Part shown: in pieces, positions 10,143 to 18,058 of the stretch
Layout: each line of letters begins with the position of its first letter
How positions within the stretch are numbered: position 1 is the stretch's first letter
Assembly (NCBI GenBank): GCA_021396245.1
Contig: WNYE01000113.1
Location: 45,871 to 109,870 of the forward strand
DNA length: 64,000 nt
From: Sporothrix humicola
Lineage: Eukaryota > Ascomycota > Sordariomycetes > Ophiostomatales > Ophiostomataceae
Direction: 5' to 3'
Translations under genes and position numbers: made by a program
The notes under the pieces: model-generated
What the model was told of the DNA's origin: nothing
What the model saw: only the letters and a program-made list of their open reading frames with translations
The model's database searches: none

Positions 10143-12443
10143 ATGCCATCCCTGTCTCGTGGCTCGACCACACTGGCGTTGCTCTCGACATTGTCTTCTC
10201 TCCTCCTTCCACAAGCATCCGCCGCCTCCATCGGCCTTCCGAGCGAGATTGTCGACTTTGTGCCGTCGTGCGCCACGTCATGTCTCTCGACCTTTATCGA
10301 CGCCAACTTCCCCTCGGGCGTCTGCGGCTCGAAACCGTCGTTTGAATGTCTGTGTGCACACACGGGCACGAGTGGTTTTACCGTGGGCGAGGGTGCTCTG
10401 GCGTGCATTGCGTCCGAAGACAGCGTCGGCCAGTGCACCGGCACGGATGTGTCTCTGACCGCATCACAAAAGGCATATTCCATGTGCAGCGGGCAAGCCA
10501 GTGCCGCACCGGAAACACACGCAACACTGGTGGCCACTCTTGTGATTCCCAACCAGCCGACCAAGACGGTCACAATGACAGCTGTCAATACCAACACCAA
10601 CACGGGGAAGACCACTAACAGTCAGACTACAAGCTCGACAACGACACTCTTCTTTTTGACATCGCCTCTGCCTACCCGGACCTCCACTACACACAAAACC
10701 ACATCTACTACACCTTTGACCGATTCCGACTCTGTTCTTTTGACTGCGCCGCCCCGTTCAGATACAACAGTGGCCACACATCCGCCAACAGCAACGACTA
10801 AATCTGCATCAGACACTTCATCCGCTCAAACTGGCTCGACATCCGAGCAGGCTCAACCGAAAAACAAGACAAACAGCCTGAGTGTGGGACAGATTGTCGG
10901 CATATCTGTCGGCACAGCAGCGGCGCTGATCTTGGCCATTGCGCTCTCGATTTACCTTAGCATTGTTCGTCGTCGACGCCTCGCGCTCGTGCCGAGACTG
11001 ACTGGCGATGGCTACAAAGGCTACAATGGCGACCGCGACAGCGACGAGGAGGGATTTCGACAACGGTTCAGACCGAGAACCGGCCACGAGCTCCAAATAT
11101 CAGTCCCTGTCAACCTGCAAGCTCCGATGCAAGCCTCGTCGAACAAGGGACCATCTTGGCAGGAAAAGTACGGCCCTTCACGAACAGCACCTCGTGGTGC
11201 TCCCAATTCCAATTTCAATCCCAATCCCAATTTCAACTCAACTACCCCACAGCCTGAGAACCGCATGGACGCTCCACTCCCGGCGCCTCCAACAATCCTG
11301 ATAACCAGGCCAACGTTGGAGAGAGCTGGCGCAACCGTGGCCCCGGAAGCAAGACCTGCCAGAAATCTAACACCGAGGACCATCAACGGGCAGCCAAATG
11401 GCTCGCCACGCGGTGGTATGAATGACTCTCCACCAAGGGCAGCAGGTACACTGGCTGCACAAAACGCTGCACAGATGCAGAATTCCGTCCCACCATCTCT
11501 CACAATAGGACGGCCTACACAGACGGCCACCCCAAACTCAAACACAACCACATACGCAAACACAAATACATACAACGCCGTGTCCCGGCCGACTCCCTAC
11601 CCATCATATTATGGCATCCCACCAGACGACGCCCGGCCTAGCTTTGGCTCTCCACAGCGTCCCAAAGATCCGGTGCCGGTGTCAGTGCCAGTGCCGCCAG
11701 TGCCAGCACGTTCCGCCCAACGGCTATCCCAACCACAAATCAGGACTGTCCGGCCCGAAGGTGCACTGCCCTCGGTCTTCCAGCCGCCATTAAACAACCG
11801 AGACAGCATTGTGACCGAGTTTGCAGAAGACGGCGAAGATGATTTCTCGCCTCGCGTGACCGACGGTGGGCGCTATCCTTCGAGGCAGTTCTCGTCCACA
11901 TCCTCAGTTCAGGAAGCTCCCCGGCAGGACGTTCCTCGGCAAGAAGCTCCTCGGCAACAGTTTGTGGCTCAAGGACAACGGTATCCCGCCGGCAGTCACA
12001 CACACCAGCAGACTCAGATACAACCGAGCCAGAACCAGTCGAGTCCACGACAACAGCGCCAGCCACTGCCGCAGTTCCAGATCCAGCCCCAGCACGAACC
12101 CCAGCTTCGGCCTCAGCATCAACCGCAGCCTCGAACGCCTTCGCCGCGGACTGACAATGGAAACGGCTTTAACAATAGCCCGCAACCGTTCATGTCGCCG
12201 TCACTCGTTCCCCGGCCGCTTGATCTTGGATCCCGCCCAGCCGTGAATCAAAGCCCACCGAGAAACGATGGGCCCATCACTCTGAATATGCCGGATGGAG
12301 CTGGTAGCAATGTCTCTCGCATGGCCAAGCTACGACTACGCGACGAGCGTGCGTTCAACCTGAGGCTGAATGGCGACAGACGGTCTCCACGGCCGCGGCA
12401 GAATGCTGGCTGGCGACGCATGGACGATGGTCCAGAGTACTGA
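10143..12443 (+). CDS. CFEM-domain single-pass membrane protein with long disordered cytoplasmic tail
   Basis: Single exon, 766 aa. Residues 1-28 form a signal peptide. Residues about 35-116 hold eight cysteines (43, 47, 61, 69, 71, 88, 98, 115) with the ECLC core expected for a CFEM domain. A Ser/Thr-rich stalk (about 150-245) follows, then one membrane segment at about 251-275 (IVGISVGTAAALILAIALSI...) ended by RRRR, then about 490 residues rich in Pro, Gln, Asn and Ser with no globular domain I recognise. CFEM proteins bind haem or act as surface or receptor proteins in fungi. The type I topology (CFEM outside, long basic/proline-rich tail inside) suggests surface sensing or scaffolding, which is inference. 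The tail contains a short repeat of QEAPRQ/QDVPRQ near residue 600 and several PxxP stretches. Confidence 0.85.
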   Translation: MPSLSRGSTTLALLSTLSSLLLPQASAASIGLPSEIVDFVPSCATSCLSTFIDANFPSGVCGSKPSFECLCAHTGTSGFTVGEGALACIASEDSVGQCTGTDVSLTASQKAYSMCSGQASAAPETHATLVATLVIPNQPTKTVTMTAVNTNTNTGKTTNSQTTSSTTTLFFLTSPLPTRTSTTHKTTSTTPLTDSDSVLLTAPPRSDTTVATHPPTATTKSASDTSSAQTGSTSEQAQPKNKTNSLSVGQIVGISVGTAAALILAIALSIYLSIVRRRRLALVPRLTGDGYKGYNGDRDSDEEGFRQRFRPRTGHELQISVPVNLQAPMQASSNKGPSWQEKYGPSRTAPRGAPNSNFNPNPNFNSTTPQPENRMDAPLPAPPTILITRPTLERAGATVAPEARPARNLTPRTINGQPNGSPRGGMNDSPPRAAGTLAAQNAAQMQNSVPPSLTIGRPTQTATPNSNTTTYANTNTYNAVSRPTPYPSYYGIPPDDARPSFGSPQRPKDPVPVSVPVPPVPARSAQRLSQPQIRTVRPEGALPSVFQPPLNNRDSIVTEFAEDGEDDFSPRVTDGGRYPSRQFSSTSSVQEAPRQDVPRQEAPRQQFVAQGQRYPAGSHTHQQTQIQPSQNQSSPRQQRQPLPQFQIQPQHEPQLRPQHQPQPRTPSPRTDNGNGFNNSPQPFMSPSLVPRPLDLGSRPAVNQSPPRNDGPITLNMPDGAGSNVSRMAKLRLRDERAFNLRLNGDRRSPRPRQNAGWRRMDDGPEY

Positions 12444-12673
12444 TGTTTAGAGGACTGATCTTGTTGACCGGAAGATCTCGTTATCGAATAGACGAAGCAT
12501 GTAATAATATCTTGTTTCCTTTTGTTTGCATTATTTCATTCATCATACTTTTGTCTTCTCTACCACAGACTATTTTATATGTACTTTATTATAGATTCCT
12601 TTATCATTATCCAATAAATGCAAAGACATGGAATCGATCATATTCTTTTCTCGTTCAATGCATCAGCGTAAAG

Positions 12674-13279
12674 TCATGGCCAGTCACAGCTGCTTGCCAA
12701 AAGAGCGGCCAGTTTCTCGAGATATGCCTGGTCGACGGCGTCGAAGCCGTTGAGCACGGCGCAGTCAATGTCGATAATGCCCACCAGCCTGCCGCCCTCA
12801 ATAACGACTGGCACCACAATCTCGCTCTTGCTCTCGCTGTCGCAGGCAATGTGGCCCGGAAACGCCTCCACATCCTCGACCAGCACCGTCTTTTGCGAGG
12901 CGGCCGACGTGCCGCAGACGCCGCGGCCCAGCGCAATCGTCTGGCAAGCCACCTTGCCGTGGAACGGCCCCAAGATGAGCTGGTCTTTGTTGAGGGCGTC
13001 CACGAGATAGAAACCCGACCAGTTCACTTGGTTGCTGGGCGCGCTGAGCGACTTGTAGGCGTGCCACAGCAGCGACGCCGTATTGGCCAGGTTGCAGACC
13101 CAGTTGCGCTGGCCGTCAAAGAGGCCCTCGGCCTGCAGGAGGACTTGTTCATAGGCCTCCTCCTTGGTGATGCCGTCCTCGAAATTGGACGCGTCGGCGT
13201 GGTGCTGGGGTGAGTGTGAGTGAGAGTTCATAGATGAGATACAAATGGCATTCTTGGGTCTTGGAGGACTTACCACCAT
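12674..13279 (-). CDS. free methionine-(R)-sulfoxide reductase (fRMsr), GAF domain
   Basis: Join complement(12674..13204, 13274..13279), 178 aa. The first coding exon is only ATG GTG, followed by GTAAGT; the acceptor CCCCAG precedes HHADASNF, the conserved N-terminus of this family. The GAF fold runs from about residue 35 to the end. Cys89 (KVACQ), Cys99 (GRGVCG) and Cys123 (HIACD) match the three catalytic/resolving cysteines of yeast fRMsr (91, 101, 125) with a constant offset of two. The enzyme reduces free Met-R-sulfoxide using thioredoxin and contributes to oxidative-stress tolerance in the cytosol. It is head-to-head with the ceramidase gene. The two-codon exon rests on splice signals and the conserved HHAD start. 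Confidence 0.92.
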   Translation of the reverse strand: MVVSPPRPKNAICISSMNSHSHSPQHHADASNFEDGITKEEAYEQVLLQAEGLFDGQRNWVCNLANTASLLWHAYKSLSAPSNQVNWSGFYLVDALNKDQLILGPFHGKVACQTIALGRGVCGTSAASQKTVLVEDVEAFPGHIACDSESKSEIVVPVVIEGGRLVGIIDIDCAVLNGFDAVDQAYLEKLAALLASSCDWP

Positions 13280-13892
13280 CTTGATTGATTTGCTGTGATG
13301 TCGAGGTGAGAATGAGAATAATTACAAATTAAAAAAAAAAAAATCAAGGTCAATCTCACGGTGAAGGAAAAGGTGAGCGGCTTCACACGGTTTAATGGAG
13401 CTTCTATGGAGCATTAATAAGGAGAATTTTTTGCCCTTGTGGCGGGCGCCATCGCTGTAACAAGGAGGAGGAGCAATGACGTGTCCGCTGTAGCTCCACC
13501 CCGATTCGGCCTGGAACCCACTGTGTTTAAACGAAAGCACAGACCTGTCTAGGCCTATCATCCTTCCCGCGCCTGCCCACATAGGGCGCAACTTGGCACT
13601 GTAACCCCTGCTAACTTTATTGCTAAACTTACCCCAGCTCCTAGGCCACCTGCCCCAAACGACAACAATGACGCAGGTGATGCCTGCCCGCACTGAGACC
13701 TGAGCTCAATGAGCTCCAACGGGAAGCTGCGAGGCGCCGAGGCAGCAGCTTGTTTCACGAGGCTAGGCCAGGCCTTGCACTTAATAAATCCAAACACAAA
13801 CAACGCTGACTTGGCCTTCTTTCAAATTTCGCACTTTGGCTTCAACACGCCAACGGCATTTCACAACAGACAGACATCACATCGACTTCAAC
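13280..13892. promoter_or_regulatory. divergent fRMsr/ceramidase intergenic region
   Basis: About 0.6 kb between start codons. It contains an A13 run near 13330-13342. No further gene or clear operator seen. Confidence 0.55.
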
Positions 13893-16436
13893 ATGCCGCT
13901 CGAAAGTGGGCATGACGATACACACGGCGATGAAATCGGCCCGCATGTACGGCTTTTGGAGAATGACTCCTCATGGATAGCTCCTGGAGAGCAGGAATCA
14001 CATCGCGAAAAGATTCACGACGAGAGACGGCAACGCAACAATTCCCCTCCTGTCCGCTTGCTTGGAGCCCGACGCCGACCGTTGACGGCCCTGTTAGCCG
14101 TCGCCTTTATGGTCCTGGCTCTCTGCGTCTTTGCTGTCCATCCAACATCGCTCTCGTCTCTGGACTGGCCGCAATGGACAAAACAGTGGTTCGGGCCGTG
14201 CACAGGCACGACCGCCGGCGGGCCTGTTGCTGGTAGCCATAGACAGGGCACAGACGCAGCCGGCGATCTCTTCCTGCTGGGGGTGGGCAAGGCCGACATC
14301 ACAGGCCCCGTCGTCGAGATCAATCTCATGGGCTATGCCGATCCCAAACAAGTGGGCACCGGTCTTCGGCAGCGACTCTATTCTCGCGCATTCATTGTCG
14401 GCGACCCAGACCCGGCCCGGGCCACCGACCGTTTTGTCTATCTCGTGCTCGATACGCAGTCGGGCGACACGGCCGTCCGCTACGGCATTGTCAACGCCCT
14501 CCGCAATCTTGGGCCCGAATACGCGGCCCTCTACGGCCACCACAATGTCGCCGTCACGGGCACGCACTCGCACTCGGGCCCGGGCGGCTGGCTGAACTAC
14601 CTGCTGCCCCAGATCACCAGCAAGGGCTTTGACCGCCAGGGCTACCATGCCATCGTCGAGGGCGCCGTCCGCTCGATCCAGCGTGCCCACGAAAGCCTGC
14701 AGCCCGGCCACCTGAGCGTGTCCTCAGCCAAAGTCAAGGGCGGCAACATCAACCGCAGCCACTTTGCCTACATGGCCAATCCGGAAGAGGAGCGGGCGAG
14801 GTATAATAATAGCAGGGTGGGATACTCCACTGCGAGCGACAGCGAGGACGAAGACGACGGATCGGTCGACAAGGACCTGACGCTCGTCCGCTTCCAGCGT
14901 GCTTCCGACAAAAAGAGCATCGGCGTGCTGACCTGGTTTCCAACCCACGGCACGTCGATGCTGGGCAACAACACCCTCATCACGGGCGACAACAAGGGCG
15001 TGGCAGCCTACCTTTTTGAAAAGGCCGTCCGTGACGACAAGGACGTCGACAGCAACTTTGTGGCCGGCTTCTCCCAGGCCAACGTGGGCGACACGAGCCC
15101 CAACGTCCTGGGTGCCTGGTGTGAAGACGGCTCGGGCCTGCCATGCAGCTATGAGAACAGCACATGTGGCGGCAAGGCACAAACGTGCCACGCCCGGGGA
15201 CCATTCTTCCGCGAAGACAACACAGGCACTGCCTCGTGCTTTGAGATTGGCCATCGCCAGTTCGAGGCGGCATGGACTGCCTATGAGTCTTATTCTTCCC
15301 AGCCAATCCGCGGCCCTCTTGTGAAATCGTTCCACACATTCCACAATATGACCGGTTTTTCGTTTGAACTGCCCAACGGCACGATTGTCCAGACATGCCC
15401 TGCCGCACTGGGCTACTCTTTTGCAGCAGGCACATCTGACGGCCCCGGCGCTGTCAATTTTACACAGCACGACTCGGACCCGTCCAACACCTCGCCTGTC
15501 TGGCGTGCCGTCTCACACCTCCTCAAAAATCCGTCCGAGGAACAGCGCGCCTGCCATGGAGCAAAACCCATCCTGCTCGACGTCGGCGAGCTCAGCAGGC
15601 CGTACCAGTGGACGCCCAACATTGTCGATATCCAGGTCTTCCGTGCAGGCCAGCTGCTCATTGTCGTCAGTCCCGGCGAAGCGTCCACCATGGCCGGCCG
15701 CCGCTGGAAGGAGGCCGTTGCTACTTCGTACTCGACTCTGGATGACGGCCACAATGCAGGCGAGACAGCTGTTGGAGACTCCCCCGTCGTCGTCCTCGGC
15801 GGTCCCGCAAACAGCTACACACACTACATTACGACCGAGGAGGAGTATGCCATCCAGCGGTATGAGGGTGCTTCCACGCTCTACGGACCCCATACACTGG
15901 CCGCCTACATCAACGTCACGCTCTCGCACCTCCCCTATCTTTCAGCGTCGATAAAACCCGGTGACTTGCCACCCCTCGACGATGACCCCAGCACTTTCCC
16001 GCCCGACAACAGCAACCGCTCCCTGTCCTTTATCACGGGCGTCGTCCGCGACGCGCCGCCGCTCTTCAAAAAGTTTGGCGACGTCACCGAGGATGTCGGC
16101 GAGTTTTACTTTCGGGGGTCGCTGGTGACGGCCACCTTTGTCGGCGCCAACCCGCGCAACAATCTGCGCTTGGAGGGCACGTATGCAGCCGTCGAGAAGC
16201 TCGACGACAACGGAGAGTCCTGGACCACGGTCCGTGACGACAGCGACTGGTCGCTTGTCTACCGCTGGCGGCGAACCAACACGCTGTTTGCCACGAGCCA
16301 AGTCGACATTGTCTGGGAGACGGAGGACTGGGCCGAGCCCGGCACCTACCGCCTGCATTACTATGGTGATTCCAAATCCTTGGGAGGAACCATTACGCCG
16401 TTTGAGGGCGTTTCTGCATCTTTTGTCCTGGGATGA
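13893..16436 (+). CDS. neutral ceramidase, predicted type II membrane-anchored
   Basis: Single exon, 847 aa from ATG 13893; the frame runs open upstream only through a TTG. Neutral ceramidase hydrolyses ceramide to sphingosine and a fatty acid. Family motifs seen: DLFLLGVGKADITGP at the domain start, VAVTGTHSHSGPGG (zinc-binding histidines), TWFPTHGTS, and ANVGDTSPNVLG with the expected nucleophile Ser402, then the C-terminal Ig-like region. The first 60 residues are hydrophilic and Arg-rich at the end, then one hydrophobic helix lies at about 64-82 (LTALLAVAFMVLALCVFAV) with no obvious cleavage site, so a type II anchored enzyme is predicted. An acidic/Ser insertion (ASDSEDEDDGSVDKD) follows the RYNNS segment. 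It is divergent from fRMsr. Confidence 0.95.
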   Translation: MPLESGHDDTHGDEIGPHVRLLENDSSWIAPGEQESHREKIHDERRQRNNSPPVRLLGARRRPLTALLAVAFMVLALCVFAVHPTSLSSLDWPQWTKQWFGPCTGTTAGGPVAGSHRQGTDAAGDLFLLGVGKADITGPVVEINLMGYADPKQVGTGLRQRLYSRAFIVGDPDPARATDRFVYLVLDTQSGDTAVRYGIVNALRNLGPEYAALYGHHNVAVTGTHSHSGPGGWLNYLLPQITSKGFDRQGYHAIVEGAVRSIQRAHESLQPGHLSVSSAKVKGGNINRSHFAYMANPEEERARYNNSRVGYSTASDSEDEDDGSVDKDLTLVRFQRASDKKSIGVLTWFPTHGTSMLGNNTLITGDNKGVAAYLFEKAVRDDKDVDSNFVAGFSQANVGDTSPNVLGAWCEDGSGLPCSYENSTCGGKAQTCHARGPFFREDNTGTASCFEIGHRQFEAAWTAYESYSSQPIRGPLVKSFHTFHNMTGFSFELPNGTIVQTCPAALGYSFAAGTSDGPGAVNFTQHDSDPSNTSPVWRAVSHLLKNPSEEQRACHGAKPILLDVGELSRPYQWTPNIVDIQVFRAGQLLIVVSPGEASTMAGRRWKEAVATSYSTLDDGHNAGETAVGDSPVVVLGGPANSYTHYITTEEEYAIQRYEGASTLYGPHTLAAYINVTLSHLPYLSASIKPGDLPPLDDDPSTFPPDNSNRSLSFITGVVRDAPPLFKKFGDVTEDVGEFYFRGSLVTATFVGANPRNNLRLEGTYAAVEKLDDNGESWTTVRDDSDWSLVYRWRRTNTLFATSQVDIVWETEDWAEPGTYRLHYYGDSKSLGGTITPFEGVSASFVLG

Positions 16437-17101
16437 TCAAATTGTGTTTGCCTCATACTTTGTTATTGCTTGGCGCCTGTTTCTTTCTTTGCTTTTTTTT
16501 TTTTTTTTTTTTTTTTTTGACGATTTGCATTTATGTCACCTTTACTTATTTTTTAACAAATTGTATGATAGCTGTATGAATTCATGACTGATTCTAATAG
16601 TGCTCGATACTGTTGATAATATATTTTATGCAAAGGAAGTTTATTTTCGTATTTAATCATAAGAATATTTTTTAAAAATAATTTTAATTTCTAGAAAATC
16701 ACGTTATTTCGTTTTTTGACTAGTAAATAAGACAAATTGCCTGAATACATATTTAGACGCATCTCAAGAAGTCTTGAACTAAATGTCTTCGATTTATGGG
16801 CGTGTTGATGAAGAAGCACATGTAAATAGAGTGTACAGTGCATATACTGTAATATAAGCCTAAAATCTGATAACACTGTGTTATGGGCACTGTACGCTCA
16901 CCGATAAGATAAGTGGGGCTAGCGAGGGGAGCCAGATCTCCATCACGACTCCTGAGATGCTAGCAATAGTAGCTACCTTTTATCACCACATCAAACCCGA
17001 CAATCGACCCTCAGCCCGCAGAGACAACACGACCATCCTTCCATCGAATATCCAATCCATTCGCGAGCCTAATACCACGAACACACGCCACAACCGCCAC
17101 C
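16437..17101. other. AT-rich intergenic region between ceramidase and SEC28
   Basis: Contains a T26 run at 16493-16518 in the ceramidase 3' flank, then about 350 bases of very AT-rich sequence. One ATCTGATAA word occurs at 16865-16873 and could be chance. No gene supported. Confidence 0.6.
16493..16518 (+). repeat. T26 homopolymer
   Basis: Uninterrupted run of 26 T in the ceramidase 3' flank; length may vary between isolates or be affected by sequencing. Confidence 0.85.
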
Positions 17102-18058
17102 ATGGATCCCTACTCGGCCGAAGGCGAGCTGATCAACATCCACAACCACTTCCACCAGGGCCAGTTCCAGGAGGTTGCCGACTACGACACCGGCTCTCTG
17201 TCGCCCGAGAATGAGCTGGCCGCGCGCGTTCTGAAGCTGCGGGCGCGTGTCGAGCTCGGCGAGTCCAAGGCGGTGCTGGCTGATGTCAAGTCGGCGTCGG
17301 AACCAGCACTCCAGGCCGTCGGTGCTCTGGCCGAGCAGCGCGCCGGCCGCTCCGACGCGGCCGTCGCTACGATCACAAAGCTGGCCGAGACGGCCGGTGA
17401 CGACGCGGCAGTCCAGATCGTCGGCGGCACTGTCCTGCAGGCCGCCGGCAAGTCAGAAGAGGCCCTGGCCCTGTTGTCCCAGCATGACAGTAATCGTGAG
17501 TCCCCCCCTCTGGTAGTCGATTAACACTCACCCCCACGACAACAGCTAACACCGCACCACACCTCAGTCGACGCCGTCGCTTTGATCGTCCAGATCCACC
17601 TGCAGCAGAACCGCAACGATCTCGCCTTGAAGGAGGTTGTTGCTGCGCGGAGGTGGGCCCAGGACTCGCTGCTCGTCAACCTCGCCGAGTCGTGGGTCGG
17701 CCTGCGGCTCGGCGGCGAGCGCTACCAGCAGGCCTTTTACGTCTTTGAGGAGCTGGCCCAGGCCCCGGCGTCTTCCTCGGCACGCACACTCGTGGCCCAG
17801 GCCGTCTCGGAGCTGCACCTGGGCCGCACCGAGGAGGCACAGGCGGCGCTGGAACAGGCGGTCAAGGCCGACCCCGAGTCTGCCGACGCTGTGGCCAACC
17901 TGTTGGTCCTCGCTGTTCTGACGGGCAAGGACACGGCCGAGGCGACGAGCAACCTGCAGAGCATTGATGCGCAGCACGCGTTGTTGGTGGACCTGGAGGA
18001 CAAGAGCGGTCTGTTTGACAAGGCGGCAGCCAAGTACCAGGCCAAGGTGTCGGCATGA
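17102..18058 (+). CDS. SEC28: coatomer (COPI) subunit epsilon
   Basis: Join 17102..17495, 17568..18058; 294 aa, the usual epsilon-COP length. The intron has GTGAGT and CCTCAG. Start MDPYSAEGELINIHNHFHQG is typical of the family. The whole protein is alpha-helical TPR-like solenoid; exon 2 carries LDAVALIVQIHLQQNRNDLA, ESWVGLRLGGERYQQAFYVFEEL and SADAVANLLVLAVLTGK, the conserved C-terminal block. Epsilon-COP binds alpha-COP in the B-subcomplex of the COPI coat and supports Golgi-to-ER retrograde transport. No oddities. Confidence 0.96.

Noticed and set aside
13836..13892. 19-codon N-terminal extension of the ceramidase
   Set aside because: Begins with TTG, not ATG; the first ATG is 13893.
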